Source: Nannobrachium achirus
Taxonomy: Eukaryota; Chordata; Actinopteri; Myctophiformes; Myctophidae
Length of the DNA stretch: 64,000 nt
Assembly (NCBI GenBank): GCA_963921795.1
Contig: OY997641.1
Coordinates: 72,530,272 to 72,594,271, forward strand
Direction: 5' to 3'
In this document: positions 1 through 10,525 of the stretch, piece after piece
Layout: the number at the start of each line of letters is the position of its first letter
Position numbering within the stretch: the stretch's first letter is position 1
Notes under the pieces: model-generated
The model's input: the letters and a program-made list of their open reading frames with translations, nothing else
Databases searched by the model: none
Told to the model about the DNA's origin: nothing
Translations under genes and position numbers: made by a program

Positions 1-269
1 AGTATCTCTGGTCAGTTATAATTCTCTCAACAAACACTTGGGGCCCTATTTTTGACCATCCTAAACGCTAAATCGCTAAACTTCTTTACCATTTAGATTT
101 TTATTAAGTGGTTCAAATAGCTGATCTACAACTAGCTGATCTACAGCTACCGTATATAAACAAACAATCAGGATTTGACGGTGCATGAGCAGCATGAGGC
201 ATGCGCAGCAGAAGCGGACCAGAGCATGATCTACAAGCTCACAACATGTCGATGTAGATCGGCTATTAG

Positions 270-1178
270 CAGTGTTGGGTGTAACGTCGTTATAACTAAC
301 GACGTTACGTAACGACGTTAGTTTGGCGGTAGCGGAGGAACTTAACGAGTTACATTTTACAATATAACGGTTAGTTACTTAGTTATATTTTCAAGAAAGT
401 AATCTCGTTATTTTTTTAAAAAAGTGTCCCATTTTCACTGTTCATTTTGTTCCCACCGATTAAAAAAGAAGCCCCGAGTCACATTTCCTCCTTCTGTCTT
501 ATTCTGTCAACAAATACACGTGTGTGTGTAGCTGTCTGTCTGCCTGTCTGCGGCTCTGCCTGCCTGTCTGCCTCCCTTGTATGTCAGCCAATCACGTTCC
601 TTCCTCTGCAGCTCAACCAGGAAATCAATTCACTCTGTTGTTGACTTCTACGGTGCTAGTCCATGTCCCACGAAACAACTGGAAGTTATAATTTATGGCT
701 ACTATTGCCTACGTGTTGATCGTTCCTCATAACGGGGAGATATAGTAGCGTCCGTGCCTTTAGTTGACTGTGTGTAAAAGTCCGCGTCGGTAGGGTATTC
801 AAATGGATTTACTGTACATCATTGGATCGTATCTGGAGTGTCGGCGGACAACGGTGGATTCGGACCCGGACCGGCCATTTAACTCCGTTATAGAGCCTCC
901 ATATCAACGCCATGGCACCGAGGTACTGTACAGTTTAATGCTGGGGAGCGTTGGTCGATTGAAGAGGACGCATGAGCTATTAAAGGAGGCTGCATTCTTG
1001 TGTTTTTATGTTTACCAAACGTCCACGCTGGTGGGTTTTAATGGTCGGTAACGGTAACGGTAACTCGTTAAGTTACAATTGTCATTGGGTAGCGGAGTAA
1101 CTTAACGGATTAGTTTTTCAAGTCAGTAACTAAAGTAACATAACAAGTTACTTCAAAATGTAACGATACCCAACACTG
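270..1178. mobile_element. Non-autonomous hAT element, 909 bp
   Basis: The ends are inverted (CAGTGTTGGG at 270 and CCCAACACTG at 1169-1178) and flanked by the perfect 8-bp duplication GCTATTAG (262-269 and 1179-1186). Units 2 and 3 show the uninterrupted site. Terminal regions are rich in AACGTTA/GTAACG motifs. The interior (447-1051) has short open frames of 65 and 82 codons without recognisable transposase motifs, so it is probably an internally deleted or captured-sequence derivative. Confidence 0.85.
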
Positions 1179-1186
1179 GCTATTAG

Positions 1187-1544
1187 CAAGAGGCATGCGC
1201 AGCAGAAGCGGACCAGAGCATGATCTACAAGCTCACAACATGTCGATGTAGATCGGCTATTTTGAGTATTAAAAACGATATAATCAAAATAGTAACAATG
1301 CAAAGAAGTTTAGGGGTTTAGGATTTAGCATGGACGAAAATGGGGCCCTTGGTCTCAAAATATAATTGATTGTGGACTCCGATGCAACTAATCAGTGTTA
1401 CGATTTTCTTCTCCAATTTTACATTACATCATTTTGTTCATGTGAAGATTATATAAAAACTAGAAAAGAAAATATCTAAGAAATTTTAAGTGTGCCTGCA
1501 GCTCGCTAAGTGTGTGCAACCTTGTATAGCAGTTGGTGTTAGTA
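1187..1544. other. Unit spacer, no gene seen
   Basis: Collinear with 29105-29370 and 54910-55190. It is AT-rich, has no open frame of note and no RNA gene that I can see. Confidence 0.6.
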
Positions 1545-2682
1545 TTAGCATTTTGCATTAACATTAACATCATTATTAGAATGTTTTACATCAGCATTTT
1601 TATCATTAGCTTTAACATTAACATTTTTATAAGCATTTGTTAGCATTAGCATTTGTTACCATTAGCATTAGCATAAGTTAGCATTAGCATTTGTTACGAT
1701 TAGCATTTGTTAGCATTAGCATTTGTTAACATTAGCATTAGCATAAGTTAGCATTAGCATTTGTTAGCATTAGTATTTATTAGCATTAGCATTAGCATTT
1801 TTAGCATTAGCATCTGTTAGCATTAGCATGTGTTAGCATTAGCATTGGTTAGCTTTAGCATTTGTTAGCATTAGCATGTGTTAGCATTAGCATTTGTTAG
1901 CATTGGCATGTGTTAGCATTAGCATTTGTTAGCATTAACATTTTTAGCATTAGCATTAGTATGTGTTAGCATTAGCATTTTTAGCATTAGCATTAGTTAG
2001 CATTAGCATGTGTTAGCATTAGCATTTTTAGCATTAGCATTTTTAGCAATAGCATTTGTTAGCATTAGCATTTGTTAACATTAGCATTAGCATAAGTTAG
2101 CATTAGCATTTGTTAGCATTAGCAATAGCATGTGTTAGCATTAGTATTTGTTAGCATTAGCATTTTTAGCATTAGCATCTGTTAGCATTAGCATGTGTTA
2201 GCATTAGCATTGGTTAGCTTTAGCATTTGTTAGCATTAGCATGTGTTAGCATTAGCATTTGTTAGCATTAGCATGTGTTAGCATTAGCATTTGTTAGCAT
2301 TAACATTTTTAGCATTAGCATTAGTTAACATTAGCATGTGTTAGCATTAGCATTTTAGCATTAGCATTAGTTAGCATTATTATGTGTTAGCATTAGCATT
2401 TTTAGCATTAGCATTTTTAGCAATAGCATTAGGATGTGTTAGCATTAGCATGTGTTAGCATTAGCATTAGCATTTGTTAGCATTAGAATGTGTTAGCATT
2501 AGCATTTGTTAACATTAGCATGTGTTAGCATTAGCATTTGTTAGCATTAGCATTTTTAGCATTAGCATTTGTTAGCGTTAGCATTTTTAGCATTAGCATT
2601 TTTAGCATTAGCATGTGTTAGCATTAGCATTTGTTAGCATTAGCATGTGTTAGCACTAGCATGTGTTAGCATTAGCATTTGA
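1545..2682. repeat. TTAGCATTAGCAT minisatellite
   Basis: About 1.1 kb of degenerate tandem repeats built from TTAGCA hexamers in 16-bp-like higher-order units (TTAGCATTAGCATTTG and a GTG-ending variant). Longer blocks recur imperfectly (for example 1800-1990 and 2165-2330), suggesting several rounds of duplication. Confidence 0.9.
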
Positions 2683-2685
2683 CAC

Positions 2686-3160
2686 CACCCACAAGTCTGT
2701 ACGACAAACGGTTCATGAGACAAAGGGTCACTTCCTGTTTGGTGAGGGGCACTTCCTGTTTGGCGAAATAGGCCCCAATTAAGGTTAAGGACTCTTAATC
2801 AAGTCATATGACGCCATCCGTGCGTCTGTACGACAAACGGTTCATGAGAAAAAGGGTCACTTCCTGTTTGGCGAAGGGCACTTCCTGTTTGGCGCAGGAA
2901 GCACCAATTAAGCTTAAGGACTCTTAATCAAGTCATATGACGCCATCCGTGCGTCTGTACGACAAACGGTTCATGAGAAAAAGGGTCACTTCCTGTTTGG
3001 CGAAGGGCACTTCCTGTTTGGCGCAGGAAGCACCAATTAAGCTTAAGGACTCTTAATCAAGTCATATGACGCCATCCGTGCGTCTGTACGACAAACGGTT
3101 CATGAGATGTAGAGGCACTTCCTGTTTGGCGAAGGGCACTTCCTGTTACAGAGGGGGCGG
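2686..3160. repeat. 129-bp tandem repeat, related to the foldback satellite
   Basis: About 3.5 copies. The marker ACGCCATCCG starts at 2811, 2940 and 3069, giving a period of 129 bp. Each unit holds GTCTGTACGACAAACGG and two CACTTCCTGT (ETS-like) blocks. A 118-bp version of the same unit fills the centre of the foldback element (5740-6475). Confidence 0.9.
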
Positions 3161-3278
3161 GGCTTAATCAATTACAGCTCATCCCTATTGGTCGGAAAAA
3201 GACCAAAGTTGTGTGTGCATTTTAAAGTTTAAGTGACGTAATGTGGGGCCAAATTTTCTGGTTTTTTTTCAGAGTTCC

Positions 3279-4033
3279 CCATTCAAAGTCAATGGGGGGT
3301 TTTGAGCTTAGTTTTTTACGAATTACGTTGCCATGGTAACGCGGATCAGAAAGAAAAGTAATAGCACACCATTCCCGGCCGCGTGATTATAGATCCCACT
3401 GGGAAAGATGGATGGAAACGGCATAGAGCGCTCGTTTTCAGTTATTGTCCACGACATTGCAAGCGGCGCGAAGGCCAGCGGTCCTTGGTCCTGCTCTTCG
3501 CCCCCGAGCGCCGCAGGCGCGAGTGGCCGCGAAGAGCGGGCCAGGGCCCGCGCCGCGCGAGTTACGAAGCCGTGGTGAATGCAATCGTTATATTTATGCC
3601 CAGGCCGTAAGGCCTGGGCAAGCGCACGATAAACGCAACGTTTGGTGCACCTCGCGCGGTCCAAGTGACTACAACGGAGCGCTTCCTACGTCCGGTTCAG
3701 ACAATCACAAGCTTCAAAAATGAGTCCGGGGCGTGGTTATCCATCTTTCCCAGTGGGATCCATAATCACGCTTCCCGGCCGAGCCGCACATTTTGATGTA
3801 TATATTGCGGGGGTGGCGTAAATCTTGCGGCAGTTATTACGTGCCGAAATTTCCCCCATTCTAAGTCAATGGGGTTTTTGGGCGTCGTTTTTTGCGAATT
3901 ACGTCGTCATGGTAACGCGGATCGGAAAGAAAAGTAATAGCAACCTATTCCCGGCCGAGCCGCACGTTTTGATGTATATATTGCCTGGGTGGCGTAAATT
4001 GTGCGGCAGTTATTACGTGCAGAAATTTGCAAG
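3279..4033. repeat. 177-bp direct duplication, first copy interrupted
   Basis: Two direct copies: 3279-3855 (177 bp once the 391-bp insert and its 9-bp duplication are removed) and 3856-4033. Both contain a CCATGGTAACG or TCATGGTAACG block and CCCGGCCGAGCCGCAC. The second copy supplies the empty site for the insert. Confidence 0.75.
3381..3771. mobile_element. 391-bp inverted-repeat MITE with 9-bp TSD (MULE-like)
   Basis: The ends GCGTGATTAT and ATAATCACGC continue into about 35 bp of imperfect inverted repeat around a GATCCCACTGGGAAAGATGG core. The element is flanked by TTCCCGGCC at 3372-3380 and 3772-3780, and the empty site is intact in the neighbouring repeat near 3945. Nine-base target duplications are typical of MULE elements. 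The interior (3440-3640) is GC-rich, carries a CCCAGGCC-GTAA-GGCCTGGG hairpin and is shared with 26025-26215. Confidence 0.75.
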
Positions 4034-4501
4034 AACATTACTTACTTACTGACTTAAGTATGGCGGATTACAATAAGTGTTTTGCCATTACATGGCAGGC
4101 ACACTTAATGACAAATGGTTTATATAGCTGTAGATCAGCTAGCTCAGCTTTTTGAACTATTTAAAAAATCTCCCTCCTATAGGTGTAAACAGGATCATGT
4201 GGGGGTTTCAGGAGATCGCCATTGCCATTGCCATTCTCAGCTGGAAGAAATGAGTGAGTGAACGCAGTATGACGTCAGGCCCCGCCAGGCTAGGGGGGAG
4301 GGGGGATACGGGATAGGGGATGTTTTTTTTTTTTTTTTTTTTTTTTACTCATAATAATGTACATTGTAATCTACATGTGAGCCTCTGTGCTACTTCTATT
4401 TGAAAATGTATTGCACATATTTGAAAAGAAAGATTATACTAAGATCCCAATGGCAGTTATTTTTGCCACTTCTAGTTTTTCCCCCTGAAATGACACCTCT
4501 C
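4034..4501. other. Unit spacer, no gene seen
   Basis: Mostly collinear with 29360-29735 of unit 2. It holds a poly-T run at 4322-4346. No coding signal. Confidence 0.6.
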
Positions 4502-4649
4502 TTACCTGACTTTCGCCAGATGGTGGCAGCATTATGGAGCCAGAACAGTCTCATAATTCACAAATGCGTACCTCCAGTTTTGTAATTTTTGAAATTTTGT
4601 GTTTCCACATTTTGAACTCACATGCCCAGATTTGAAACTCACAAGGTCA

Positions 4650-5100
4650 GATTCTTGTGTATTTTGTATCTGTGATTTGTATCTGTGTTTTGTATTTGTG
4701 TTTTGTATCTGTGATTTGTATTTGTGATTTGTATTTGTGTTTTGTATTTGTGATTTGTATCTGTGATTTGTATCTGTGATTTGTATTATTATTTGTTATT
4801 TGCATCTCTGATTTTCAAATCCACAAAATACAAATCCACAAAACACAAATCACAGATACAAATCACAGATACAAATCACAAATACAAAACACAAACACAA
4901 AACACAGATACAAATCACAGATACAAATTACAAATACAAAACACAAATACAAATCACAAATACAAATCACAGATACAAAACACAAATACAAATCACAAAT
5001 ACAAAACACAGACACAAAACACAGACACAAAACACAGATACAAATCACAAATACAAAACACAAACACAAAACACAAATACAAATCACAAATACACATCAT
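4650..5100. repeat. Low-complexity ACAAATACAAATCACAGAT-type repeat, left arm
   Basis: Degenerate repeats of CACAAATA, CACAGATA and AAAACACA words. They change strand sense near 4815, giving a local mirror inside the arm. The same sequence is inverted at 7100-7540. Open frames here encode only KYKSQIQ-like or LCFVF-like repeats and are not genes. Confidence 0.85.
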
Positions 5101-5739
5101 ATAAATCCACAGATCATGCACGTCTGCTGTGAGGATTTTTTTTCCGCCACTAGGGGGAGCTGTTTTGCAGTGGATCTGTTTTACAGTGGATCTGTTTTGC
5201 AGTGACTTTATGAGACTCAGTCTGACGGTTGAGTGACAGGCCTCCCAGACCCAGTTGTTGCCATGTCTGCTTATTATAAGCGACTTTATTATTACCATTA
5301 TTATTATTAATATTAATAGTAATTCTTCATCTCCAGAGGCGAGGGGCCGGCGGCCGACCGAGGGGCCTCTGGAGTCGGGGTCTGACCACCCGGGGACCCC
5401 CTGGAGCCCTGGGGACCCCCAGCGGACCCCCTGCTATCTAGTCCCATGTATTTAAAAAATGTTCGGCTCTACAATGGTTTCAATGGGAGGGCTGACATTT
5501 TTTTGGGGAAATCCGGGACTTAACCCGCACGGACACCCTCCAGGGGGCCCAGGGACCCCTGCAAAATTATAGCGCCGCCTAGCGGCGGCGCGCCGCCACT
5601 GCAGCACACATAAACTTCCATAACTCGGGCTAGGAGCGACCGTTCGAGACGGGACCGGTACCCACACGTCCGGCTCGGGTCCCCGGAGCCGGCCGTGCCA
5701 CTGCGCCGCCTGGCGGCCGACGCCAAACAGGAAGTGCCT

Positions 5740-6475
5740 CTATATCTCATGAACCGTTTGTCGTACAGACGCGTGGGTGGCCTCATATTACTTGATTAGG
5801 AGTCCTTGACCTTAATTGGTGCAACAGGAAGTGCCCTTCGCCAAACAGGAAGTGCCTCTGTATCTCATGAACCGTTTGTCGTACAGACGCGTGGGTGGCC
5901 TCATATTACTTGATTAGGAGTCCTTGACCTTAATTGGTGCAACAGGAAGTGCCCTTCGCCAAACAGGAAGTGCCTCTGTATCTCATGAACCGTTTGTCGT
6001 ACAGACGCGTGGGTGGCCTCATATTACTTGATTAGGAGTCCTTGACCTTAATTGGTGCAACAGTAATATGAGGCCACCCACGCGTCTGTACGACAAACGG
6101 TTCATGAGATATAGAGGCACTTCCTGTTTGGCGAAGGGCACTTCCTGTTGCACCAATTAAGGTCAAGGACTCCTAATCAATTCATATGACGCAACCCACG
6201 CGTCTGTACGGCAAACGGTTCATGAGATATAGAGGCACTTCCTGTTTGGCGAAGGGCACTTCCTGTTGCACCAATTAAGGTCAAGGACTCCTAATCAATT
6301 CATATGACGCAACCCACGCGTCTGTACGGCAAACGGTTCATGAGATATAGAGGCACTTCCTGTTTGGCGAAGGGCACTTCCTGTTGCACCAATTAAGGTC
6401 AAGGACTCTTAATCAAGTCATATGATGCCACCCACGCGTCTGTACGACAAACGGTTCATGAGATATAGAGGCACT
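5740..6475. repeat. 118-bp tandem repeats meeting head-to-head at the palindrome centre
   Basis: Left-arm units are spaced 118 bp apart (GCGTGGGTGG at 5771, 5889 and 6007). They meet inverted units near 6062/6063. The inverted side holds slightly more copies. Each unit contains CGTTTGTCGTACAGACGCG and two AGGAAGTG (ETS-like) motifs. Confidence 0.85.
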
Positions 6476-7544
6476 TCCTGTTTGGCGTCGGCCGCCAGGC
6501 GGCGCAGTGGCACGGCCGGCTCCGGGGACCCGAGCCGGACGTGTGGGTCCCGGTCCCGTCTCGAACGGTCGCTCCTAGCCCGAGTTATGGAAGTTTATGT
6601 GCGCTGCAGTGGCGGCGCGCCGCCGCTAGGCGGCGCTATAATTTTGCGGGGGTCCCTGGGCCCCCTGGAGGGTGTCCGTGCGGGTTAAGTCCCGGATTTC
6701 CCCAAAAAAATGTCGGCCCTCCCATTGAAACCATTGTAGAGCCGAACATTTTTTAAATACATGGGACTAGATAGCAGGGGGTCCGCTGGGGGTCCCCAGG
6801 GCTCCAGGGGGTCCCCGGGTGGTCAGACCCCGACTCCAGAGGCCCCTCGGTCGGCCGCCGGCCCCTCGCCTCTGGAGATGAAGAATTACTATTAATATTA
6901 ATAATAATAATGGTAATAATAAAGTCGCTTATAATAAGCAGACATGGCAACAACTGGGTCTGGGAGGCCTGTCACTCAACCGTCAGACTGAGTCTCATAA
7001 AGTCACTGCAAAACAGATCCACTGTAAAACAGATCCACTGCAAAACAGCTCCCCCTAGTGGCGGAAAAAAAATCCTCACAGCAGACGTGCATGATCTGTG
7101 GATTTATATGATGTGTATTTGTGATTTGTATTTGTGTTTTGTGTTTGTGTTTTGTATTTGTGATTTGTATCTGTGTTTTGTGTCTGTGTTTTGTGTCTGT
7201 GTTTTGTATTTGTGTTTTGTATCTGTGATTTGTATTTGTGATTTGTATTTGTGTTTTGTATTTGTAATTTGTATCTGTGATTTGTATCTGTGTTTTGTGT
7301 TTGTGTTTTGTATTTGTGATTTGTATCTGTGATTTGTATCTGTGATTTGTGTTTTGTGGATTTGTATTTTGTGGATTTGAATCACAGATAAAAATCAGAG
7401 ATGCAAATAACAAATAATAATACAAATCACAGATACAAATCACAGATACAAATCACAAATACAAAACACAAATACAAATCACAAATACAAATCACAGATA
7501 CAAAACACAAATACAAAACACAGATACAAATCACAGATACAAAA

Positions 7545-8195
7545 GTAAGCAATTTACCCCGAGTGAGAGGACATTATGCTCTCATAATGTCCTGAGTGCG
7601 GGTGTTATCGGACGAGGCGCAGCCGAGTCCGATAACACCCGCACTCAGGACATTATGAGAGCATAATGTCCGACCCCGAGTGGTAAATAGCTTTTCTACC
7701 ACTTTTTCCCGTATACATGAAAGAAAACACATAGTTGTAACTTGCAAGGATCTTAAGTTACAATCATTATTGCCTATAAAACTTCCGCGAGACAGCAGAT
7801 AGTTCCACAAACAACATCTTCTACTCACCAACAGATGGCGCCAACTCCATAGTAATCCATGCGTCTAGCTTACAGCTAAGCTAACGTCAGTTAAAAGCAC
7901 CGTTCCGGCCGTAAATAGAGGCTGTTCGCTTCCAGAAAGGCATAGGTTCAGAGAAAAGGGGCTTTAAAGTTGGCGGATTGCATTGGATCCAAATAAATCG
8001 GCGACGATAGTACGCACGTTAGTAAACATAGGACCGCTGCGACCTTCATTTGTTGGTTGGGGGAAGTCCCCGGATGTACACTGAGGCGCATTGATCTCGG
8101 ACACACAACTTTGCGGCAGTAGTCCTCTCATAACCTCCGGAATTTAGCCAATCAGAATCCAGTATTTGAACACGTGACTCGAAAAAGTGGTAGAA
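7545..8195. mobile_element. 651-bp hairpin-ended element, non-autonomous relative of the recombinase element
   Basis: The opposite arm of the host palindrome (near 4657-4672, inverted) gives the exact empty site, so the ends are known: GTAAGCAAT at 7545 and GGTAGAA at 8195, with no target duplication. The left end is a long hairpin (7545-7695). A 15-bp perfect inverted repeat follows: TTCTACCACTTTTTC at 7694-7708 against 8181-8195. The sequence AGCCAATCAGAATC (8146-8159) near the right end and the AAGCAAT, GCTTTTCTA and TAGAA motifs are all shared with 52706-54883. It has no coding capacity. Confidence 0.8.
7569..7671. repeat. Perfect 45-bp-arm hairpin with side-arm palindromes
   Basis: Left arm 7569-7613 and right arm 7627-7671 are perfect complements around a 13-nt loop. 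Within each arm GGACATTATG-N4-CATAATGTCC is itself an inverted repeat, so either strand could fold into a branched (cross-shaped) structure. An imperfect outer stem (AAGCAATTTACC against its complement before 7695) extends the pairing. Confidence 0.9.
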
Positions 8196-8324
8196 TACAC
8201 AAGAATCTGACCTTGTGAGTTTCAAATCTGGGCATGTGAGTTCAAAATGTGGAAACACAAAATTTCAAAAATTACAAAACTGGAGGTACGCATTTGTGAA
8301 TTATGAGACTGTTCTGGCTCCATA

Positions 8325-8659
8325 CAGCATTGCTTATGCATTGCTTTACCATCTGGGTTCACTTGCGGAGGAGGGGTTCCCTTCGGAATGTCCCTGGCCG
8401 GACCAATCAGCGGCAGCTATGGGCGGGCTCTGAGCGGCTCTGAGCCAATAGAGTCTGATTGCAGACCACGTGGAAACCCAGGAGGCGGATTCTGGGTGCA
8501 ACGTCATGCAGACAGGCCAATATGAGTCGTTGGAGTTGGCACGGCCATATCCAATCACCTGCTTTAGAATTTAAAAAAATGGCCCGCCCCTTACATCGGT
8601 TGTGCTGGACCGAGTCCAGATGGTAGAAGCAGAGCGTTATGCAGGCATACGCAATGCTG
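8325..8659. mobile_element. About 335-bp insert with imperfect inverted ends, CCAAT-rich
   Basis: It interrupts the right arm of the foldback between sequences that are adjacent in the left arm (near 4530). The ends CAGCATTGCTTATGC and GCATACGCAATGCTG are inverted, but part of the right end may be target sequence, so the boundaries are approximate. Four CCAAT motifs lie within about 160 bp (near 8403, 8445, 8518 and 8551), giving it a promoter-like look. No clear target duplication. Confidence 0.5.
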
Positions 8660-9781
8660 CAAACCATCTGGCGAAAGTCAGGTTAACACCTCTCTGGTTC
8701 CGATTTAAACAATTTGCTTCTCGAAATAAATGGCAATTTAAAACTTGACTGAATTAAAGAATTCATTGTTTCCGTTAATCAATTCAAAATTAATGTAAAA
8801 ATATAGCTGCAAGCAGCGATAAAGTGTCCAAGGCATAAAAAGCAGGAAAGCAAAAAGGCATCAAGGGAAAGCAAAGAAGACATCAAAGAAAAACTAGAAG
8901 CAGTGTTCTTCCGAACAGGACTCCGGCAGGTCAGGTAGGTTTTTTTTTGCCTAGTGGTGACTCTATAATAGGCCAAAGTGAAAAGGGTGCCACGTGTTCT
9001 TGGGCCTTTCACGGCAATCGGACGCTGCATGCGGGATTTGAAGCATTTTGTTCCAAAAATATGTTTTGCTAAATTTGACCTGCTGGTGGCGCTATAACAG
9101 GCCAATGTGAGAAGGGTGGCATATGTTCCTTGGCCTAGTGGGAATGTGTGTGCAAAATCTCACACACATAGCAGGCTGCGTTTGAGACATTTTGTTCAAA
9201 AAGGAGCAATCCTGCAAACCTTGGAATTCAATGTTAGCCAATTAGATAGAATATGATATCTGACAAATCCGTCATGATTACATCACTGTAGAGATGTGTA
9301 CTGATTTGTGTGATTTTCGGATAAAATCTGAAGGAGTAATATCGAAGAATGTGTTTTACATACTGTAAGTCGGCCTTCTGGTGGCGCTATAAATGGCAGA
9401 TGTGAAAAATGCAGGGCACAGGTTTTTCCTTGGCCTCTGGGAAGTGTGCATACAAAGTTTTACACTAATCGGTGGTTATAGGTAAAAGCACAAATTGGCC
9501 TCTAAACAACATGTATGCAAAAGACTGTAGGCCTATATGCAACAGACATAAAAAAAACTGTGATACTATGCACCTGGACAGTTTGATGATGTATATAGTA
9601 AGCCTTGCTGAGCTATGAAGACCATATGAATCGGCCGGGCTATGAATCTCTTAGGGCGCCTATCTCCTGTTTCATGACGCTAGTATGTCGCAGGGAATTA
9701 CCCCCAATCCAACCCTTGATGCTGAGTTTCAAGCAGCGAGGCACTGGGTCCCATTTTTTAGAATCTTTGGTATGACTCGAC

Positions 9782-9845
9782 ACGGGTTTGAACCCGGATC
9801 TCCCAGTCTCAGGGCAGACACTCAAACCACTAGGCCACTGAGCTG
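9782..9845 (-). repeat. tRNA-derived SINE head (minus strand)
   Basis: On the minus strand, AGCTCAGTGGCCTAGTGG resembles an A box and GGGTTCAAACCCG a B box at tRNA-like spacing. It is followed by a non-tRNA body towards about 9640. No cloverleaf good enough for a working tRNA, so this is a SINE remnant. Confidence 0.6.
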
Positions 9846-10081
9846 GTACATGATATCATTGCAATCCTTGGAAATCACAACATAGGTGTAGACATGACAG
9901 TTTGTATTATAATGCTTGTTTCAGGATTTATGATGCAAAATACATTATTTAGTAATGGCGGATATTAAAATACGCATCAAGGGGGGTTGGGGGACATTTT
10001 TAGGAAGGCTCCATATGAGACATTGTTCAAGGAACCAAACTGTAAAGTCTACCAAATGTCATGGTTTTATGCTTATATAAA

Positions 10082-10152
10082 CCCCAGGCGGGATACGATC
10101 CAACGACCTTCTGCATGAAAGGCATATGCCCTGACCACTACACTAGGCAGCC
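10082..10152 (-). repeat. tRNA-like SINE fragment (minus strand)
   Basis: The minus strand reads GGCTGCCTAGTGTAGTGGTC, then a CTTTCATG anticodon-like loop and a degenerate B box (TTGGATCGTATCCC). Glu-tRNA-like overall, but the stems are imperfect. Confidence 0.5.
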
Positions 10153-10457
10153 ACAGGATCTGTTTGTTAAAAAAAAAGTTCTATGTAGGCTGAGTGCCTT
10201 GATTTTATTGATTTATTTTCTATATTTTGGAGGCTTGGGGTGAAATCAATCTGAGTAAATGTAATTTCTGAGTATTTCTGACATTTTCGAGTGATCATAT
10301 TTTCTTTTACTCAGAACAGAAAAAAAACGGCCGGTAGAGAAGGGCTCATTTTAAACATGAACGTGATCTGGAGTTAGATCAGACGTGTCAACATTAAAGA
10401 GTTTGACATACGCACATGCCATGGGCATCAAGGATGTTAACATCAACTCAACCCGAC

Positions 10458-10525
10458 GTGGGGTTTGAACTCATAACCATCCGTATATCAGGCACAGGCA
10501 CTGACCACTACACTACGGCAGTCAC
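10458..10525 (-). repeat. tRNA-like SINE fragment (minus strand)
   Basis: The minus strand carries TGCCGTAGTGTAGTGGTCAG followed by a degenerate B box (GAGTTCAAACCCC). Third tRNA-like insert inside the same host repeat. Confidence 0.5.

Larger units (their letters stand above)
4502..8685. mobile_element. 4.2-kb foldback element with 9-bp TSD (MULE-like)
   Basis: The ends TTACCTGACTTTCGCCAG (4502) and its near-perfect complement ending GGTTA (8685) are flanked by ACACCTCTC at 4493-4501 and 8686-8694. Unit 2 has the empty site near 29723. Almost the whole element is one inverted repeat, centred near 6062. The right arm is longer because of insertions at 7545-8195 and about 8325-8659. Each arm holds, from the outside in: unique sequence, an AT-rich ACAAATACAAATCACAGAT-type repeat, a GC-rich block (5336-5740 and 6480-6875) and 118-bp tandem repeats. 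No transposase is visible. MULE assignment rests on the 9-bp duplication and long inverted repeats; other foldback classes remain possible. Confidence 0.8.

Noticed and set aside
803-1051. 82-codon frame inside the first hAT
   Set aside because: No transposase or BED-type motif and no second copy in the window; left as part of the element.
1545-2682. CRISPR-like look of a regularly spaced repeat
   Set aside because: Eukaryotic context, contiguous degenerate hexamers with no unique spacers.
3323-3664. 113-codon minus-strand frame and overlapping + frames of GC-rich composition (also 25800-26218)
   Set aside because: They overlap antisense, lie within a short MITE-like element, and have Arg/Ala/Pro-biased translations with no motif.
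4763-5104. 113-codon frame encoding KYKSQIQ-type repeats (also 7003-7443 and frames on the other strand)
   Set aside because: It is translation of a degenerate simple-sequence repeat in the foldback arms, open on both strands.
7545-8195. A 2-bp AA target duplication for the hairpin-ended element
   Set aside because: The related element at 52706 has no AA on its left flank while both end TAGAA, so AA is better read as part of the right end.
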